A stretch of 64,000 nt of DNA from an uncultured Sphingomonadaceae bacterium (GCA_947488845.1 CANLBM010000014.1:34862-98861); one strand, 5' to 3'; counted from the stretch's first letter, positions 40,843-50,513 are shown. Translations and numbers: made by a program. The notes: a model not told the origin generated them from the sequence alone.

Positions 40843-42446
40843 GCGTCCGCCAGACTCTTCAGCTTATAATCCTTATATTCCTCGCGGAGCGAACGTTTCA
40901 GGATTTTGCCGGTGGCAGTATGGGGCAGCTCGTCAACGAATATCACTTCATCGGGCAGCCACCATTTCGCGACTTTGTCGCCGAGATAATCGATCATATC
41001 GGCTTGCGAAACATCGCTGCCCGGTTTGCGCACCACCAGCAGCAACGGCCGCTCGTCCCATTTGGGGTGATAGACGCCCACAGCCGCCGCCTCGGCAACA
41101 CCGGGGCAACCGACTGCAGCATTTTCCAGCTCGATCGAACTGATCCACTCACCACCCGACTTGATCACATCCTTGGCCCGGTCGGTAATCTGCATCGTGC
41201 CATCGGGATGAAGCACGGACACGTCGCCGGTATCAAACCAGCCGTCATCTTCCACCGCATCCTCGTCCGCCCGATAATAGCGCTTGATAATCCAAGGCCC
41301 CCGGATCTCCAGCGTACCGCTGGTCTTGCCATCGCGGGGCGCAACATTCCCTTCCTCGTCGATCACGCGCAGTTCCACACCGAATGGCGGCCTGCCCTGC
41401 TTGCAGATCACGTCGACTTGCTCGTCAAAACTCAATTCGTCCCAATTGGCCGGCAGCGAACCGGCGGTGCCGATCGGAGATGTTTCCGTCATCCCCCAGG
41501 CATGGGCGACGCGGATGCCGTTCTTCATCAACCGTTCGATCATTGATCGCGGACAGGCCGAACCACCGATCACGACGACGCCCAATTTGCCATAGTCGCC
41601 GCCATTCTCGTCGAGGTCGGCGAACATCGAGAGCCAGACGGTCGGTACACCAGCGCTGTGGGTGACGCCCTCTTCCCGGATCAATTTCCACAAGACCGCC
41701 GCTTCATTACTGGCCGAAAAGACCATTTTCGCGCCAACGGCTGCACAGGCGAAGGGCAAGCCCCAGGCATTGGCGTGGAACATCGGAACCACCGGCAGCA
41801 TCACCGAGCGGGTCGCGAGATCCATCACATCGGGCTGCACCTCGGTGATTGCGTGAATTACGTTCGAGCGATGCTCGTAGAGCACGCCCTTTGGATTGCC
41901 GGTAGTGCCGCTGGTATAACACAGACCGCAGGGGTCATTTTCATCGACTTCGACCCATTCGAAATTACCGTCTTCAGCATCCACAAGCTCGCGGAACGTA
42001 GGATAATCACCTTTCTCGCCGTCAAACTGGATATAATGTTCCACCGTTTTCAGCTGTGGCTTGATCATCTCGACGATCGGCGCGAACATCTTGTCGAACA
42101 GCAGCACGCGGTCCTCCGCATGATTGATCACATAGACCAGTTGCTCCTCGAACAGACGCGGATTGACGGTATGAAGGATGCCACCGATACCGGCGGAACC
42201 ATACCAGCTGATCAGATGATGGGCATGGTTCATGGCGATGGTGGCGATGCGGTCGCCTTTCTTCATGCCGAGACGGTGCAATGCCTGAGAGAATTTGCGT
42301 GAATCCAGCCCGACCTCGGCCCAGTTGCTGCGCGTGATCTTGCCATCCGCCCAATAGCTGACGATCTCGCGGGCACCATGTTCTCTCGCGGCATGATCGA
42401 TCAAATTGGTAATCTTGAGCGCGCTAGCTTGCATTGCACCGGCCAT
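40839..42446 (-). CDS. Fatty-acyl-CoA ligase (AMP-forming; AlkK/FadD-like)
   Basis: A 535-residue ANL-superfamily enzyme that activates a fatty acid via acyl-AMP to acyl-CoA. Core motifs are [12 protein letters not shown] near 184-195, AWGMTETSP near 318, [11 protein letters not shown] near 405, and the Lys of TGKILKR near 513. It is most like medium/long-chain ligases of the AlkK group; chain length cannot be read from sequence. It lies 50 nt downstream of dnaE on the same strand. Confidence 0.9.
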   Translation of the reverse strand: MAGAMQASALKITNLIDHAAREHGAREIVSYWADGKITRSNWAEVGLDSRKFSQALHRLGMKKGDRIATIAMNHAHHLISWYGSAGIGGILHTVNPRLFEEQLVYVINHAEDRVLLFDKMFAPIVEMIKPQLKTVEHYIQFDGEKGDYPTFRELVDAEDGNFEWVEVDENDPCGLCYTSGTTGNPKGVLYEHRSNVIHAITEVQPDVMDLATRSVMLPVVPMFHANAWGLPFACAAVGAKMVFSASNEAAVLWKLIREEGVTHSAGVPTVWLSMFADLDENGGDYGKLGVVVIGGSACPRSMIERLMKNGIRVAHAWGMTETSPIGTAGSLPANWDELSFDEQVDVICKQGRPPFGVELRVIDEEGNVAPRDGKTSGTLEIRGPWIIKRYYRADEDAVEDDGWFDTGDVSVLHPDGTMQITDRAKDVIKSGGEWISSIELENAAVGCPGVAEAAAVGVYHPKWDERPLLLVVRKPGSDVSQADMIDYLGDKVAKWWLPDEVIFVDELPHTATGKILKRSLREEYKDYKLKSLADA

Positions 42447-42496
42447 ATTGTCTCTCCAAACAGGTTATCTTTGGCCGAGTCCTGAAATGTTTAGCG

Positions 42497-45400
42497 CTAG
42501 CTGACAAGCCTTAATTTGGGTTTCGCCACCCGAATGGGTCGGGCCGCGCCCAGACGGACGCCCGAGATTCCGTTGACCCGTTCCAGCATCTCGACGGTTT
42601 CTGCGTCGAGACGAAAGGAGCGACCCAGGCAGACTGTCACCGGATCGCCATCGGGTCCGGCCATGGTCGCCACCAGTTCACTATGGCCACCAACCAATGG
42701 TGCCACCAGATTGGTCAGTTCGTGCAATCCGGCAATATCATGCACTTGCAGTTCCATGCACGTCCGGGTTATTTTCTCCAGCCCTTCGAGCGGCTGGGCC
42801 CGGCGGATCGCAACGCGCGGATTTTCGTCTTCGGACTGTTGATCAAGCTCGACATTGAGCAAGGCGCAGCCGCCCTGATCCGCCAGTTCCGCCAATATCT
42901 TGCACTGGTCCTCGTCAAAGCAGCTGCCGGAAAACTGCCCGCTGCTGTCGGACAGGTCGGCGAGCGCAAAGCGCTTGCCTCTGCGGCTGTCACGCCAGCG
43001 CACTTTTTCTACTAGTGCGGCCATGACCGCCGGCTTGCGCACGCCCTCCCCGATCGGGTCTTCGCTACACAATGCTGCGTAGGTCAGCGCACCAAGCGAC
43101 GTCGTCACTGCCTGGAACTGGGAGACCGGATGGGCAGAAAAATAAAAGCCGAAAGCATCTCGTTCGTGGACCATGATTTCGTTGAGCGACCAGTTGCTGC
43201 CCTCCGGCAACCTGATTGCCTGCATGTCGCCACCAGCGCTACCTTCGCCGAACAGCCCGCCCTGCCCGCTTTCCCGCGCATCGGCTGCGCTGTTGGCAAC
43301 CGACAATATCATATCCGCCCCGTCATAAACCGCCGCGCGATTGGGTTCGAGTTCGTCAAATCCGCCCGCCGAGGCCAGGCTTTCCAGCTGCCGCTTGTTA
43401 AGGCCGTGCGGATCAATGCGATTGGCAAAATCCTCGATCGACGAAAACGGACCTTCTGCGGCGCGCTCCGCCACCAGAGACTGCATCGCCTTTTCACCGA
43501 CATTTTTCAGTCCGGCGAGTGCATATCGGACGGCGAGGCCGCCTTCCGGCTGTTCTTCGACGGAGAAATTGGGACGGCTTTTGTTGATCGCAGGCTGCAG
43601 CACCGCCACGTCCAGCCGCTTCATATCATCGACAAAAATGCTGAGCTTGTCAGACTGATGCATATCGAAACACATGGAAGCCGCATAAAATTCATGCGGA
43701 TGATGGGCTTTCAACCAGGCGGTCTGATAGGCGAGCAGCGCATAGGCCGCCGCGTGGCTTTTGTTGAAACCATAGCCGGCAAATTTATCGATCAAGTCGA
43801 ACAGCTCGTTGGCCTGCTCGCTGTTCAATCCTTTTTCCGCGGCGCCTGAAACAAACCTGCTGCGCTGGACATCCATTTCGGCCTGGATTTTCTTACCCAT
43901 GGCGCGGCGCAGCAAATCCGCTTCACCGAGCGAATAGCCGCCGATGATCTGCGCTGCCTGCATCACCTGTTCCTGATAGACAAAAATCCCGTAGGTCTCT
44001 TTCAGGATGCCCTCCAGCAACGGATGCGGGTAGGCAATTTCGGCGCGGCCGTTTTTACGGTCCCCGAACAGCGGAATATTGTCCATCGGACCAGGGCGGT
44101 AGAGCGAGACAAGTGCGATGATATCACCGAAATTGGTGGGCTTCACCGCCGCCAGCGTACGTCGCATGCCTTCCGACTCCAACTGGAACACACCCACGGT
44201 GTCGCCGCGCTGGAGCAGATCGAAGACGCCCTCGTCTTCCCAGCTCAATCCATCCAGATCGACTTCAATCCCGCGTTCGGCGAGCAACTGGACCGCCTTC
44301 TTCAGCACCGACAATGTCTTCAGGCCCAGGAAGTCGAATTTCACCAGACCGGCTTTTTCAACAAATTTCATGTCGAACTGGGTAACCGGCAGATCCGAAC
44401 GCGGATCGCGGTAAAGCGGTACCAGCTGATCTAGCGGACGGTCGCCAATCACGACACCGGCAGCATGGGTCGAGCTGTGCCGTGGCAGACCTTCAAGCTG
44501 CATAGCCAGATCGAAGAGCCGTTTCACATCCGCCTGCTTATATTCCTGCGCCAGTTCAGTGATACCGTTGAGCGAGCGCTTCAGATCCCACGGATCGGTC
44601 GGATGGTTGGGCACCAATTTGGTCAGCCGGTCGACCTGGCCATAGGGCATTTGCAGCACCCGGCCGACGTCCCGCAGCACCGCGCGCGCCTTCAGTTTTC
44701 CGAAAGTGATGATCTGGGCAACCTGCCGGTCGCCATATTTTTCCTGGACATAGCGAATGACTTCGCCGCGGCGTGTTTCGCAGAAATCGATATCGAAATC
44801 CGGCATAGAGACACGTTCCGGGTTGAGGAAACGTTCGAACAGCAAGCCCAGCTTGATCGGATCGAGATCGGTGATGGTAAGCGCCCAGGCAACCACCGAG
44901 CCGGCACCCGAACCACGGCCCGGACCGACCGGAATATCGTGATCCTTCGCCCATTTGATAAAGTCGGCAACGATCAGGAAATAACCGGGGAACCCCATAT
45001 TGACGATGACATCAAGTTCGAATTCCAGCCGGTCGAAATAGCCTTTCCGCTCGGCCTCGTCGGCAAGATCGAGAACCGCCAGGCGCCGTTCGAGTCCGGC
45101 TGTTGAATCACGCCGCAATTGTTCGACTTCTCCGGCGAGGTCACCAGCCAGACTGGGAAGGATCGGATCTCTTTTTGGCGGGGAAGTCGCGCATCGCTGC
45201 GCAATAACCAGAGTATTCTCCAACGCTTCCGGAATATCCGAAAACAGCTCTTCCATGACCAGACCGCTTTTCATCCAAAGATGTTTGGACGGCTTCTCGC
45301 GGTCATTATTCTCGACATAGGCGGATTGGGCGATACATTTCATCGCATCATGCGCTTCGTGAAAGCCGGGTTCGGAAAAACAGCTCGGGTTGGTGGCGAC

Positions 45401-46000
45401 CAGCGGAATGTCACGATCCATTGCCAACGAGATCAGGCCGGATTCAGCAGAGATTTCGACAGGGTCCTCGCGGCGGGAAAGCTCGATATAAAGCCTCCCC
45501 GGAAAAAGCTGTTGCAACAATGACAAATATGCTTCGGCTTCGCTTTGCTGTTCTTCCGCGATCAGACGCGCCAAAGCGCCTTCGCCGCCACCGGTCAGGG
45601 CCAGCAGGCCGTCGCTGTGACTAGCCAATATATCCATCCCGACATGGGCGTCGAGTTCGCTCGGCCGATCGAGATGGGAAGCGGAGACCAGCTTGCAGAG
45701 ATTTTCATATCCCTGCGCGTCCTGCGCATAGAGCGCGAGCCAGTCCAGGACCGGCTTGTCCTTTTCGGAACCTCCGGGACGCGCCACGCGCAGGAAACAG
45801 CCGGTGATCGGCTGCACGCCTTTGGAACGGCAACCGTCATCGAAGGCCATCGAAGCAAACAGGCCAATACGGTCGCAAAGCGCCACCGCCGGAAATCCGC
45901 GCTCCTTGGCAGCCGCGCCAATAGCTGCCGGCTCCATGGCACCGTCCAATATTGTGTAGGCCGAAAAGGCGCGAAGATGGACGAACGGAATATGGGCCAT
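42497..46000 (-). CDS. dnaE: DNA polymerase III alpha subunit DnaE
   Basis: Replicative polymerase of 1167 residues. The order is PHP domain (1-270), palm with PDFDIDFCETRR near 398-409 holding catalytic Asp residues, thumb and fingers, a helix-hairpin-helix region (near 870-910), an OB fold (near 1000) and a C-terminal tau-binding part. In the PHP domain the usual HLRVHS start is replaced by HLRAFS, so the metal-dependent activity of that domain is probably lost, as in several Gram-negative DnaE proteins. The gene is in line with gpx, lolD and lolC upstream. Confidence 0.97.
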   Translation of the reverse strand: MAHIPFVHLRAFSAYTILDGAMEPAAIGAAAKERGFPAVALCDRIGLFASMAFDDGCRSKGVQPITGCFLRVARPGGSEKDKPVLDWLALYAQDAQGYENLCKLVSASHLDRPSELDAHVGMDILASHSDGLLALTGGGEGALARLIAEEQQSEAEAYLSLLQQLFPGRLYIELSRREDPVEISAESGLISLAMDRDIPLVATNPSCFSEPGFHEAHDAMKCIAQSAYVENNDREKPSKHLWMKSGLVMEELFSDIPEALENTLVIAQRCATSPPKRDPILPSLAGDLAGEVEQLRRDSTAGLERRLAVLDLADEAERKGYFDRLEFELDVIVNMGFPGYFLIVADFIKWAKDHDIPVGPGRGSGAGSVVAWALTITDLDPIKLGLLFERFLNPERVSMPDFDIDFCETRRGEVIRYVQEKYGDRQVAQIITFGKLKARAVLRDVGRVLQMPYGQVDRLTKLVPNHPTDPWDLKRSLNGITELAQEYKQADVKRLFDLAMQLEGLPRHSSTHAAGVVIGDRPLDQLVPLYRDPRSDLPVTQFDMKFVEKAGLVKFDFLGLKTLSVLKKAVQLLAERGIEVDLDGLSWEDEGVFDLLQRGDTVGVFQLESEGMRRTLAAVKPTNFGDIIALVSLYRPGPMDNIPLFGDRKNGRAEIAYPHPLLEGILKETYGIFVYQEQVMQAAQIIGGYSLGEADLLRRAMGKKIQAEMDVQRSRFVSGAAEKGLNSEQANELFDLIDKFAGYGFNKSHAAAYALLAYQTAWLKAHHPHEFYAASMCFDMHQSDKLSIFVDDMKRLDVAVLQPAINKSRPNFSVEEQPEGGLAVRYALAGLKNVGEKAMQSLVAERAAEGPFSSIEDFANRIDPHGLNKRQLESLASAGGFDELEPNRAAVYDGADMILSVANSAADARESGQGGLFGEGSAGGDMQAIRLPEGSNWSLNEIMVHERDAFGFYFSAHPVSQFQAVTTSLGALTYAALCSEDPIGEGVRKPAVMAALVEKVRWRDSRRGKRFALADLSDSSGQFSGSCFDEDQCKILAELADQGGCALLNVELDQQSEDENPRVAIRRAQPLEGLEKITRTCMELQVHDIAGLHELTNLVAPLVGGHSELVATMAGPDGDPVTVCLGRSFRLDAETVEMLERVNGISGVRLGAARPIRVAKPKLRLVS

Positions 46001-46112
46001 GATGTCAGACTAACGCAGCAATATGGTCTTGCATATGGTGACGATGACGAAGCGGTCAACTATCGACCATTTGTCCACAGCTAATTGCGCAGATCACACC
46101 GAAAAGCGGTTC

Positions 46113-46586
46113 TTACAGAAGAGCTTCAATCTCGCTTTTCAGTTGCTCCGGCTTTACCGCCGGACCGTAACGCGCGACGACATTGCCCTCGCGATCAACC
46201 AGGAATTTGGTGAAATTCCACTTGATCCGGGACCCCAAAAGACCCGACTTTTCAGATTTCAGATATTTCCACAACGGATCGGCATCCTCGCCATTGACGT
46301 CGATTTTCTCCATCAACGGAAAGCTCACGTCATAGTTCAGCGAGCAGAAATTCTTGATTTCGTCGGCGTTTCCAGGCTCCTGGTGGCCGAACTGGTTGCA
46401 GGGAAAAGCCAATATGTCGAGGCCCTGATCCTTATATTCCTGATGCAGCTTTTCCAGCCCCTCATATTGTGGCGTAAACCCACATTTGGAAGCGGTATTT
46501 ACGATCAGAAGCACCTTGCCCTTGTGAGCGGACAAGTCCTGTATGGTTCCATCCGCCTGTTTCACCTGAAAGTCAGTAACCGTCAT
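46113..46586 (-). CDS. Glutathione peroxidase (Cys type)
   Basis: A 157-residue thiol peroxidase starting MTVTDFQVKQADG. The peroxidatic Cys35 lies in NTASKCGFTPQ, and the partner Gln and Trp are in FPCNQFGHQEPG and KWNFTKFL. There is no selenocysteine. Many bacterial members use thioredoxin instead of glutathione; trxA is elsewhere in the window. ATG 46586 is preferred to an upstream frame start at 46643. Confidence 0.92.
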   Translation of the reverse strand: MTVTDFQVKQADGTIQDLSAHKGKVLLIVNTASKCGFTPQYEGLEKLHQEYKDQGLDILAFPCNQFGHQEPGNADEIKNFCSLNYDVSFPLMEKIDVNGEDADPLWKYLKSEKSGLLGSRIKWNFTKFLVDREGNVVARYGPAVKPEQLKSEIEALL

Positions 46587-46684
46587 ATGCGCCCCGCATT
46601 GTTTGATTTTTTCGTTCGGTATGGCCTTCAGTTTGATACTCAAGCCGGAAAAGTCAAAGCTAATCTCGCTTCAAATTGAAAAGA

Positions 46685-47371
46685 CTAGGTTAAAACCCCT
46701 TCATGGAGCCGGACAACCCGGTCCATTTTGGCCGCCAGCCGCTCATTATGCGTCGCGATCAGCGCGGCACTGCCCTCCTGGCGTACCAGGCTGATAAACT
46801 CAGCGAGAACCAGTTCGGCCGTGGCTTCGTCCAGATTGCCGGTTGGCTCGTCGGCCAGCACCAGCTTTGGTGCGTTGGCCAGCGCACGGGCAACCGCAAC
46901 TCTTTGCTGCTCGCCGCCGGACAATTTGCTGGGCGTGTGATTGAGCCGGTCGCCGAGCCCGAGACTGCGCAACAGCGTCTCGGCTCTTTGTTCTGCCGCT
47001 TTCTGTCCAACCCCTGCGATCAACTGCGGCATCACGACATTTTCCAGAGCGGAGAAATCGGGCAACAAATGGTGAAACTGATAGACGAAACCCAGCAAAT
47101 CGCGCCGGATCCGCGTGTGACCGCTGGCAGGCAGTTGTGCGGTTTCCTCGCCGTTCAGCTTGATCGATCCCTCAAACCCGCCCTCGAGCAATCCGACCGC
47201 CTGCAGCAATGTCGACTTGCCCGAACCGGACGGCCCGACAAGAGCCACGATTTCATTCGCATTGATATCGAGATTGACTCCGCGCAGCACTTCAATCTCG
47301 ACATCCGCTTGCACGAAGCTGCGCCGGACATTTCGCAATTCTACCGTTTTCTGGTTCATTGGATCATTCAT
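46685..47371 (-). CDS. lolD: Lipoprotein-releasing ABC transporter ATPase LolD
   Basis: ATPase of the LolCDE machine that releases lipoproteins from the inner membrane; 228 residues. Walker [10 protein letters not shown] lies near 46-54, the signature [16 protein letters not shown] near 150, and Walker [13 protein letters not shown] near 170. ATG 47371 has AGGTG 7 nt upstream and overlaps the lolC stop by 8 nt. No separate lolE follows, so one permease type probably forms a homodimer as in other alphaproteobacteria. Confidence 0.95.
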   Translation of the reverse strand: MNDPMNQKTVELRNVRRSFVQADVEIEVLRGVNLDINANEIVALVGPSGSGKSTLLQAVGLLEGGFEGSIKLNGEETAQLPASGHTRIRRDLLGFVYQFHHLLPDFSALENVVMPQLIAGVGQKAAEQRAETLLRSLGLGDRLNHTPSKLSGGEQQRVAVARALANAPKLVLADEPTGNLDEATAELVLAEFISLVRQEGSAALIATHNERLAAKMDRVVRLHEGVLT

Positions 47372-48614
47372 AGCGAAGCACCTGAACCGGATCGGTACTG
47401 GCGGCCTTATAGGCAGGATAGAGCGTGGCCAGGAAGCTGAACAGCAAGGCAAGTCCGGCTATGCCGACAACCTCCATCGGATCGGTTCGTGCCGGAAGTT
47501 CGGTCAGGAAGCGGATCGACGGATCCCATAAATTCTGCCCGGTAATCATCTGGACGAAATTGATCACGTTCTGGCGGAAGAATATGGCAATCAGGCCGAG
47601 GCCAATGCCCGCCGCAATGCCAAGCATCCCTATCGAGGTCCCGACGGTCACGAAAATCCTGAGCAATGACGCACGCGAGGCCCCCATCGTGCGCAATATC
47701 GCAATGTCCCGGGTTTTGGCACGCACCAGCATGATCAGCGACGACAGGATGTTGAATACGGCGACCAATATGATGATCGACAGGATCACGAACATCACCA
47801 CGCGTTCGACCTGCAGCGTTTCGAACAGAGACGCGTTCATCGTCTGCCAGTCGGTAATGACACCGCGATCCGCGACCTTGGGGATCAGGGGCGCTATAAT
47901 GTTACTCACATTATCCGCGTCATTGGTCTTGATTTCGATCATCCCGATCTGGTCGCCCAGCAACAGCAAGGTCTGGGCATCTTCCATCGGCATGATGACA
48001 AAGGCCTTGTCATAATCATAGACCCCGACCTCGAATATCGCGGCTACTTCATAGGCAATCTCTCGTGGCACCGTTCCAAAAGGCGTCGAGCGCCCTTGCG
48101 GATTGATCACGGTGATCCGGCTTCCCACCTGTGCGCCAAGGGTTGTCGCCAGACGGCTGCCGATGCCGACGCGCCCTGCCCCCGGTTCGAGACGCGCCAG
48201 ATCACCGGCTACGGTTTTTCCGTCGAGCGTTTCATTGTTCAATATATCCGGAACCAGCATCCCCCGGACCAATACGGCCTCGACCCGCCCGTTGAACGTG
48301 GTCAGCAACGGCTGTTCGATCAATGGCGAGGCCGAGACAACGCCTTCGGTATTCCGCGTATCCTCCAGCAAGTCGCGCCAATCGGGCAGACGACCGCCAT
48401 AGCCCTGAATCACCGCATGGCCGTTGAGTCCGACAATCTTGTCAAACAGTTCGGCGCGGAAACCGTTCATGACGCTCATCACCACGATCAACGCGGCGAC
48501 ACCCAGCATGACCGCAACCAGACTGATACTGGCAACGAGGAAGATAAAACCCTCCCCCTTGCCGGGTAACAAATAGCGTTTTGCGATTACCCATTCATAA
48601 CGGGATAGGAGCAT
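47364..48614 (-). CDS. lolC: Lipoprotein-releasing ABC transporter permease LolC/E
   Basis: A 416-residue inner-membrane permease starting [22 protein letters not shown]. The first helix (about 25-50: [29 protein letters not shown], seen in parts) is followed by a large periplasmic domain and three further helices near 265-290, 310-345 and 375-395. FtsX-type [13 protein letters not shown] is visible near 310. It is coupled to lolD. The frame is open to 48716, but the extension lacks family features. Confidence 0.94.
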   Translation of the reverse strand: MLLSRYEWVIAKRYLLPGKGEGFIFLVASISLVAVMLGVAALIVVMSVMNGFRAELFDKIVGLNGHAVIQGYGGRLPDWRDLLEDTRNTEGVVSASPLIEQPLLTTFNGRVEAVLVRGMLVPDILNNETLDGKTVAGDLARLEPGAGRVGIGSRLATTLGAQVGSRITVINPQGRSTPFGTVPREIAYEVAAIFEVGVYDYDKAFVIMPMEDAQTLLLLGDQIGMIEIKTNDADNVSNIIAPLIPKVADRGVITDWQTMNASLFETLQVERVVMFVILSIIILVAVFNILSSLIMLVRAKTRDIAILRTMGASRASLLRIFVTVGTSIGMLGIAAGIGLGLIAIFFRQNVINFVQMITGQNLWDPSIRFLTELPARTDPMEVVGIAGLALLFSFLATLYPAYKAASTDPVQVLRYE

Positions 48615-48816
48615 GACTTGCGAAAACTTCCTTGGATCAGGTTTTGCTACCTTTACGGTCGCTGGCTGGGGCAAGCAAGCGTCATAGTCGTAAATCTGCT
48701 GTTGCCGATATGACACAAGCGGGCATCAATATGCCGAAACCGTCAAATTTCTCATGACAAATTTATGTCAGTCGATCAGAGATGGAAACAGAATCAAACA
48801 TCTCGATTAACGGGTC

Positions 48817-48949
48817 ATGGTTCAGGGATCCTTTCAGGTTCCGCCAAATGTTGGGGGACACGCGGCGTTGAATATGAAGGGAAAACAGGGGGCGAATTAA
48901 TTCGTCACCATTTTCGCCCGGGTGCTTATTGGCATCCGGGCGTTTTTTT
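48817..48949 (+). ncRNA. Candidate small transcript (sRNA or 27-residue peptide gene)
   Basis: A strong terminator on the plus strand ends here although no annotated gene precedes it, since lolC points away. Some transcript must therefore be produced from the plus strand. It could be a small RNA or a mRNA for the 27-codon frame ATG 48817 to TAA 48900 (starts MVQGSFQVPPN), whose stop is 14 nt before the hairpin. The 5' end is not defined, and the start coordinate given is only the ATG. Confidence 0.35.
48915..48949 (+). terminator. Strong orphan intrinsic terminator
   Basis: CGCCCGGGTGC at 48915-48925 pairs with GCATCCGGGCG at 48932-48942 (one G-U), with a 6-nt loop, followed by seven T. The orientation is plus only; the other strand has no T-tract. 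Confidence 0.85.
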
Positions 48950-48993
48950 GGCCAAAAAAATTTCCAAACCATTGGAAATCCGTGATTTTCTTT

Positions 48994-49023
48994 CCCTTGA
49001 AATATTATAATTTGAACATATCT
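48994..49023 (+). promoter_or_regulatory. RpoH-type heat-shock promoter of hsp20
   Basis: CCCTTGAA at 48994-49001 and CATATCT at 49017-49023, with 15 nt between CTTGAA and CATATCT, match the alphaproteobacterial sigma-32 pattern. The expected transcription start is near 49030, just before the first leader hairpin. Confidence 0.65.
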
Positions 49024-49029
49024 CTATTG

Positions 49030-49120
49030 ATGTGAGACGCCATTCGGGTTTCACAACAACGAACCGGATGCCGCTTTTGCGGGTCCAGATTTACATTGCT
49101 CAATCGAAGAGGATATAGAT
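49030..49120 (+). promoter_or_regulatory. ROSE-like RNA thermometer in the hsp20 leader
   Basis: Three stems are visible: 49032-49054 (GTGAGAC with GTTTCAC), 49066-49086 (GGA-T-CCGC with GCGG-GTCC, TTTT loop), and 49096-49113, where TTGCTC pairs with GAGGA, hiding the ribosome-binding site and leaving one G unpaired. The last feature is the signature of ROSE elements (U-U/C-G-C-U opposite the Shine-Dalgarno), which open at heat-shock temperature to allow translation of small heat-shock proteins. Confidence 0.75.
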
Positions 49121-49600
49121 ATGAATCGTTTTGACTTTACCCCCTATCGCCGGTCCACCGTAGGATTCGACCGGCTGTTCGACCTTCTTGAAAATAACGC
49201 GCGCGCGCAGCAATCCGAGAATTACCCGCCGTTCAACATCGAACGCAGCGGCGAAGATCAATATCGGATCACGCTAGCAGTCGCCGGTTTCAAGGATGAG
49301 GAAATCGAAATTACCGCCCAGCAGAACTTGCTGCTCGTCGCCGGCAACAAAAAAGCCGACGATCAGGAAGGCAAGCAGTTCCTGCACATGGGCATAGCCA
49401 ACCGCAACTTTGAACGGCGCTTTGAACTTGCCGATTTTGTCCGCGTCGAGAATGCAGCACTGGCCGACGGCCTGTTGGAGATCGATCTGGTCCGCGAAAT
49501 CCCCGAAGCGATGCGGCCTCAGACGATTGCCATCAACAAGGCGGACAATGTCACCAAAATCGCTCACAAGCAGAAAAAGGCAGAAGACAAAGCCGCTTAA
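49121..49600 (+). CDS. Small heat-shock protein, Hsp20/alpha-crystallin family
   Basis: A 159-residue holdase chaperone like IbpA. The N-terminal FDFTPYRRSTVGFDRLFDLL is typical of IbpA-type proteins. The alpha-crystallin domain (about 40-135) includes YRITLAVAGFKDEEIEI, LLVAGNKKADD and FERRFELADFVRVENAALADGLLEIDL; the C-terminal IxI-like anchor is not clear, but the tail is lysine-rich. Expression should be heat-controlled at both levels: a sigma-32-like promoter and a ROSE-like leader. A strong terminator follows. Convergent with the crp-like gene. Confidence 0.95.
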   Translation: MNRFDFTPYRRSTVGFDRLFDLLENNARAQQSENYPPFNIERSGEDQYRITLAVAGFKDEEIEITAQQNLLLVAGNKKADDQEGKQFLHMGIANRNFERRFELADFVRVENAALADGLLEIDLVREIPEAMRPQTIAINKADNVTKIAHKQKKAEDKAA

Positions 49601-49625
49601 GCTGGCTCTCTACCATTAACAATCG

Positions 49626-49656
49626 GGCAGCCAGAGCAATCTGGCTGCCTTTTTTT
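49626..49656 (+). terminator. Intrinsic terminator of hsp20
   Basis: GGCAGCCAGA and TCTGGCTGCC form a perfect 10-bp stem with a 4-nt loop, followed by seven T. It begins 26 nt after the hsp20 stop. Confidence 0.92.
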
Positions 49657-49675
49657 ATCAATGCCAGAATGAAAT

Positions 49676-49705
49676 GGGGCAGCCGGATGAGGATCCGACT
49701 GCCCC
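49676..49705 (-). terminator. Likely terminator of the crp-like gene (minus strand)
   Basis: GGGGCAG-x-CGGAT and ATCCG-x-CTGCCCC form a 12-bp stem with one mismatch and a 4-nt loop. On the minus strand it is followed by ATTTCATTCT. A second stem at 49706-49724 (TGACACC/GGTGTCA) precedes it directly, so the crp-like transcript would end in two tandem hairpins. Confidence 0.5.
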
Positions 49706-49767
49706 TGACACCCGCTTGGTGTCACTCTTGACGACAATTAGCCCGGGTCGCAAATGGCCAATTTCCG

Positions 49768-50454
49768 TCAAGAATCTGCTTCGGCAATATGGGATAGCAT
49801 AGCATGGTCCAATATTCTGACCTTCCCGCTCTCCACTGCCACGATCTCGCTTTCGGACCAGGCTGACAGTTGCCGATTAATATGTTCACGCGACATCCCG
49901 GCAAAGTTGCCAAGTTCGCTCTGGCTCAAATCCAGCTTCAGTCGCCCTTCTTCAGCGCCGACGACAGACAGTCTCAACAGATAGCGCGCGAGACGTGGCC
50001 CGGAGGTATAAGCACGATCGCCCTCGATCATGCTGTTCGCCATCCGGATACGGCTCGCCATGACTTTCAGCAGCCGCAGCGCCATATTCTTGTGCTTCGC
50101 CAGAATCTCTTCAAAAGCTTCGCGGGTGATCGAAAGGGCCGATGTCGGCTGAATAGCCGTCACGCTGGCGGTCCGCTCGCCGCCGTCCAGCAAAGCGATT
50201 TCGCCCAGAACCTGGCCCGCTTCCGCATAATCGAGCACAACCTCATAACCATTGCTGGCGATCATACTGGTGCGCGCATTACCCGACAATAAAATCAGGA
50301 GCGAGTTTCCAGGATCGCCTTGCATGATCAATTCATCCCCCTTCTTATATTGCACAAAATGCCCACGCAATATCAAGTCAGCCAGTTCGGCTTCGTCACA
50401 ATCGGCAAACAGGCTGTGTTCAGCCAGTATATTTGCCAGTTCCTCCGCTTTCAC
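49768..50454 (-). CDS. Crp/Fnr family transcription regulator (CRP-like)
   Basis: A 228-residue regulator. The cyclic-nucleotide-binding domain (1-125) keeps the phosphate-binding cassette GEIALLDGGERTA, with the Arg that contacts the cAMP phosphate and Thr in place of Ser. The C-terminal helix-turn-helix near 175-205 (SQSELGNFAGMSREHINRQL) conserves the Arg-Glu-xxx-Arg triad of E. coli CRP that reads the GTGA half-site. There is no Cys cluster, so it is not an FNR oxygen sensor. A near-consensus CRP site at 50514-50529 suggests autoregulation. Whether it really binds cAMP is inferred. Downstream of pyrG on the same strand. Confidence 0.9.
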   Translation of the reverse strand: MKAEELANILAEHSLFADCDEAELADLILRGHFVQYKKGDELIMQGDPGNSLLILLSGNARTSMIASNGYEVVLDYAEAGQVLGEIALLDGGERTASVTAIQPTSALSITREAFEEILAKHKNMALRLLKVMASRIRMANSMIEGDRAYTSGPRLARYLLRLSVVGAEEGRLKLDLSQSELGNFAGMSREHINRQLSAWSESEIVAVESGKVRILDHAMLSHIAEADS

Positions 50455-50513
50455 TGTCTCATTCCCTACGACCCCGATCGAAAGCTTTTGCTAGCTTTCT
50501 TATATGGCATATG

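Larger units (their letters stand above)
48615..48993. other. Intergenic stretch between lolC and hsp20
   Basis: About 380 nt without a confirmed gene. It contains a short palindrome at 48722-48735 (GGCAT/ATGCC), an inverted repeat TGACA/TGTCA at 48755-48770, a 27-codon frame at 48817-48900, a 12-bp palindrome CGAATTAATTCG at 48893-48904, and a very strong terminator ending at 48949. No clear sigma-70 promoter is seen. Confidence 0.6.

Noticed and set aside
48765..49010. 81-residue open frame on the plus strand before hsp20
   Set aside because: It runs through the strong terminator at 48915-48949 and the sigma-32-like promoter; no family features.
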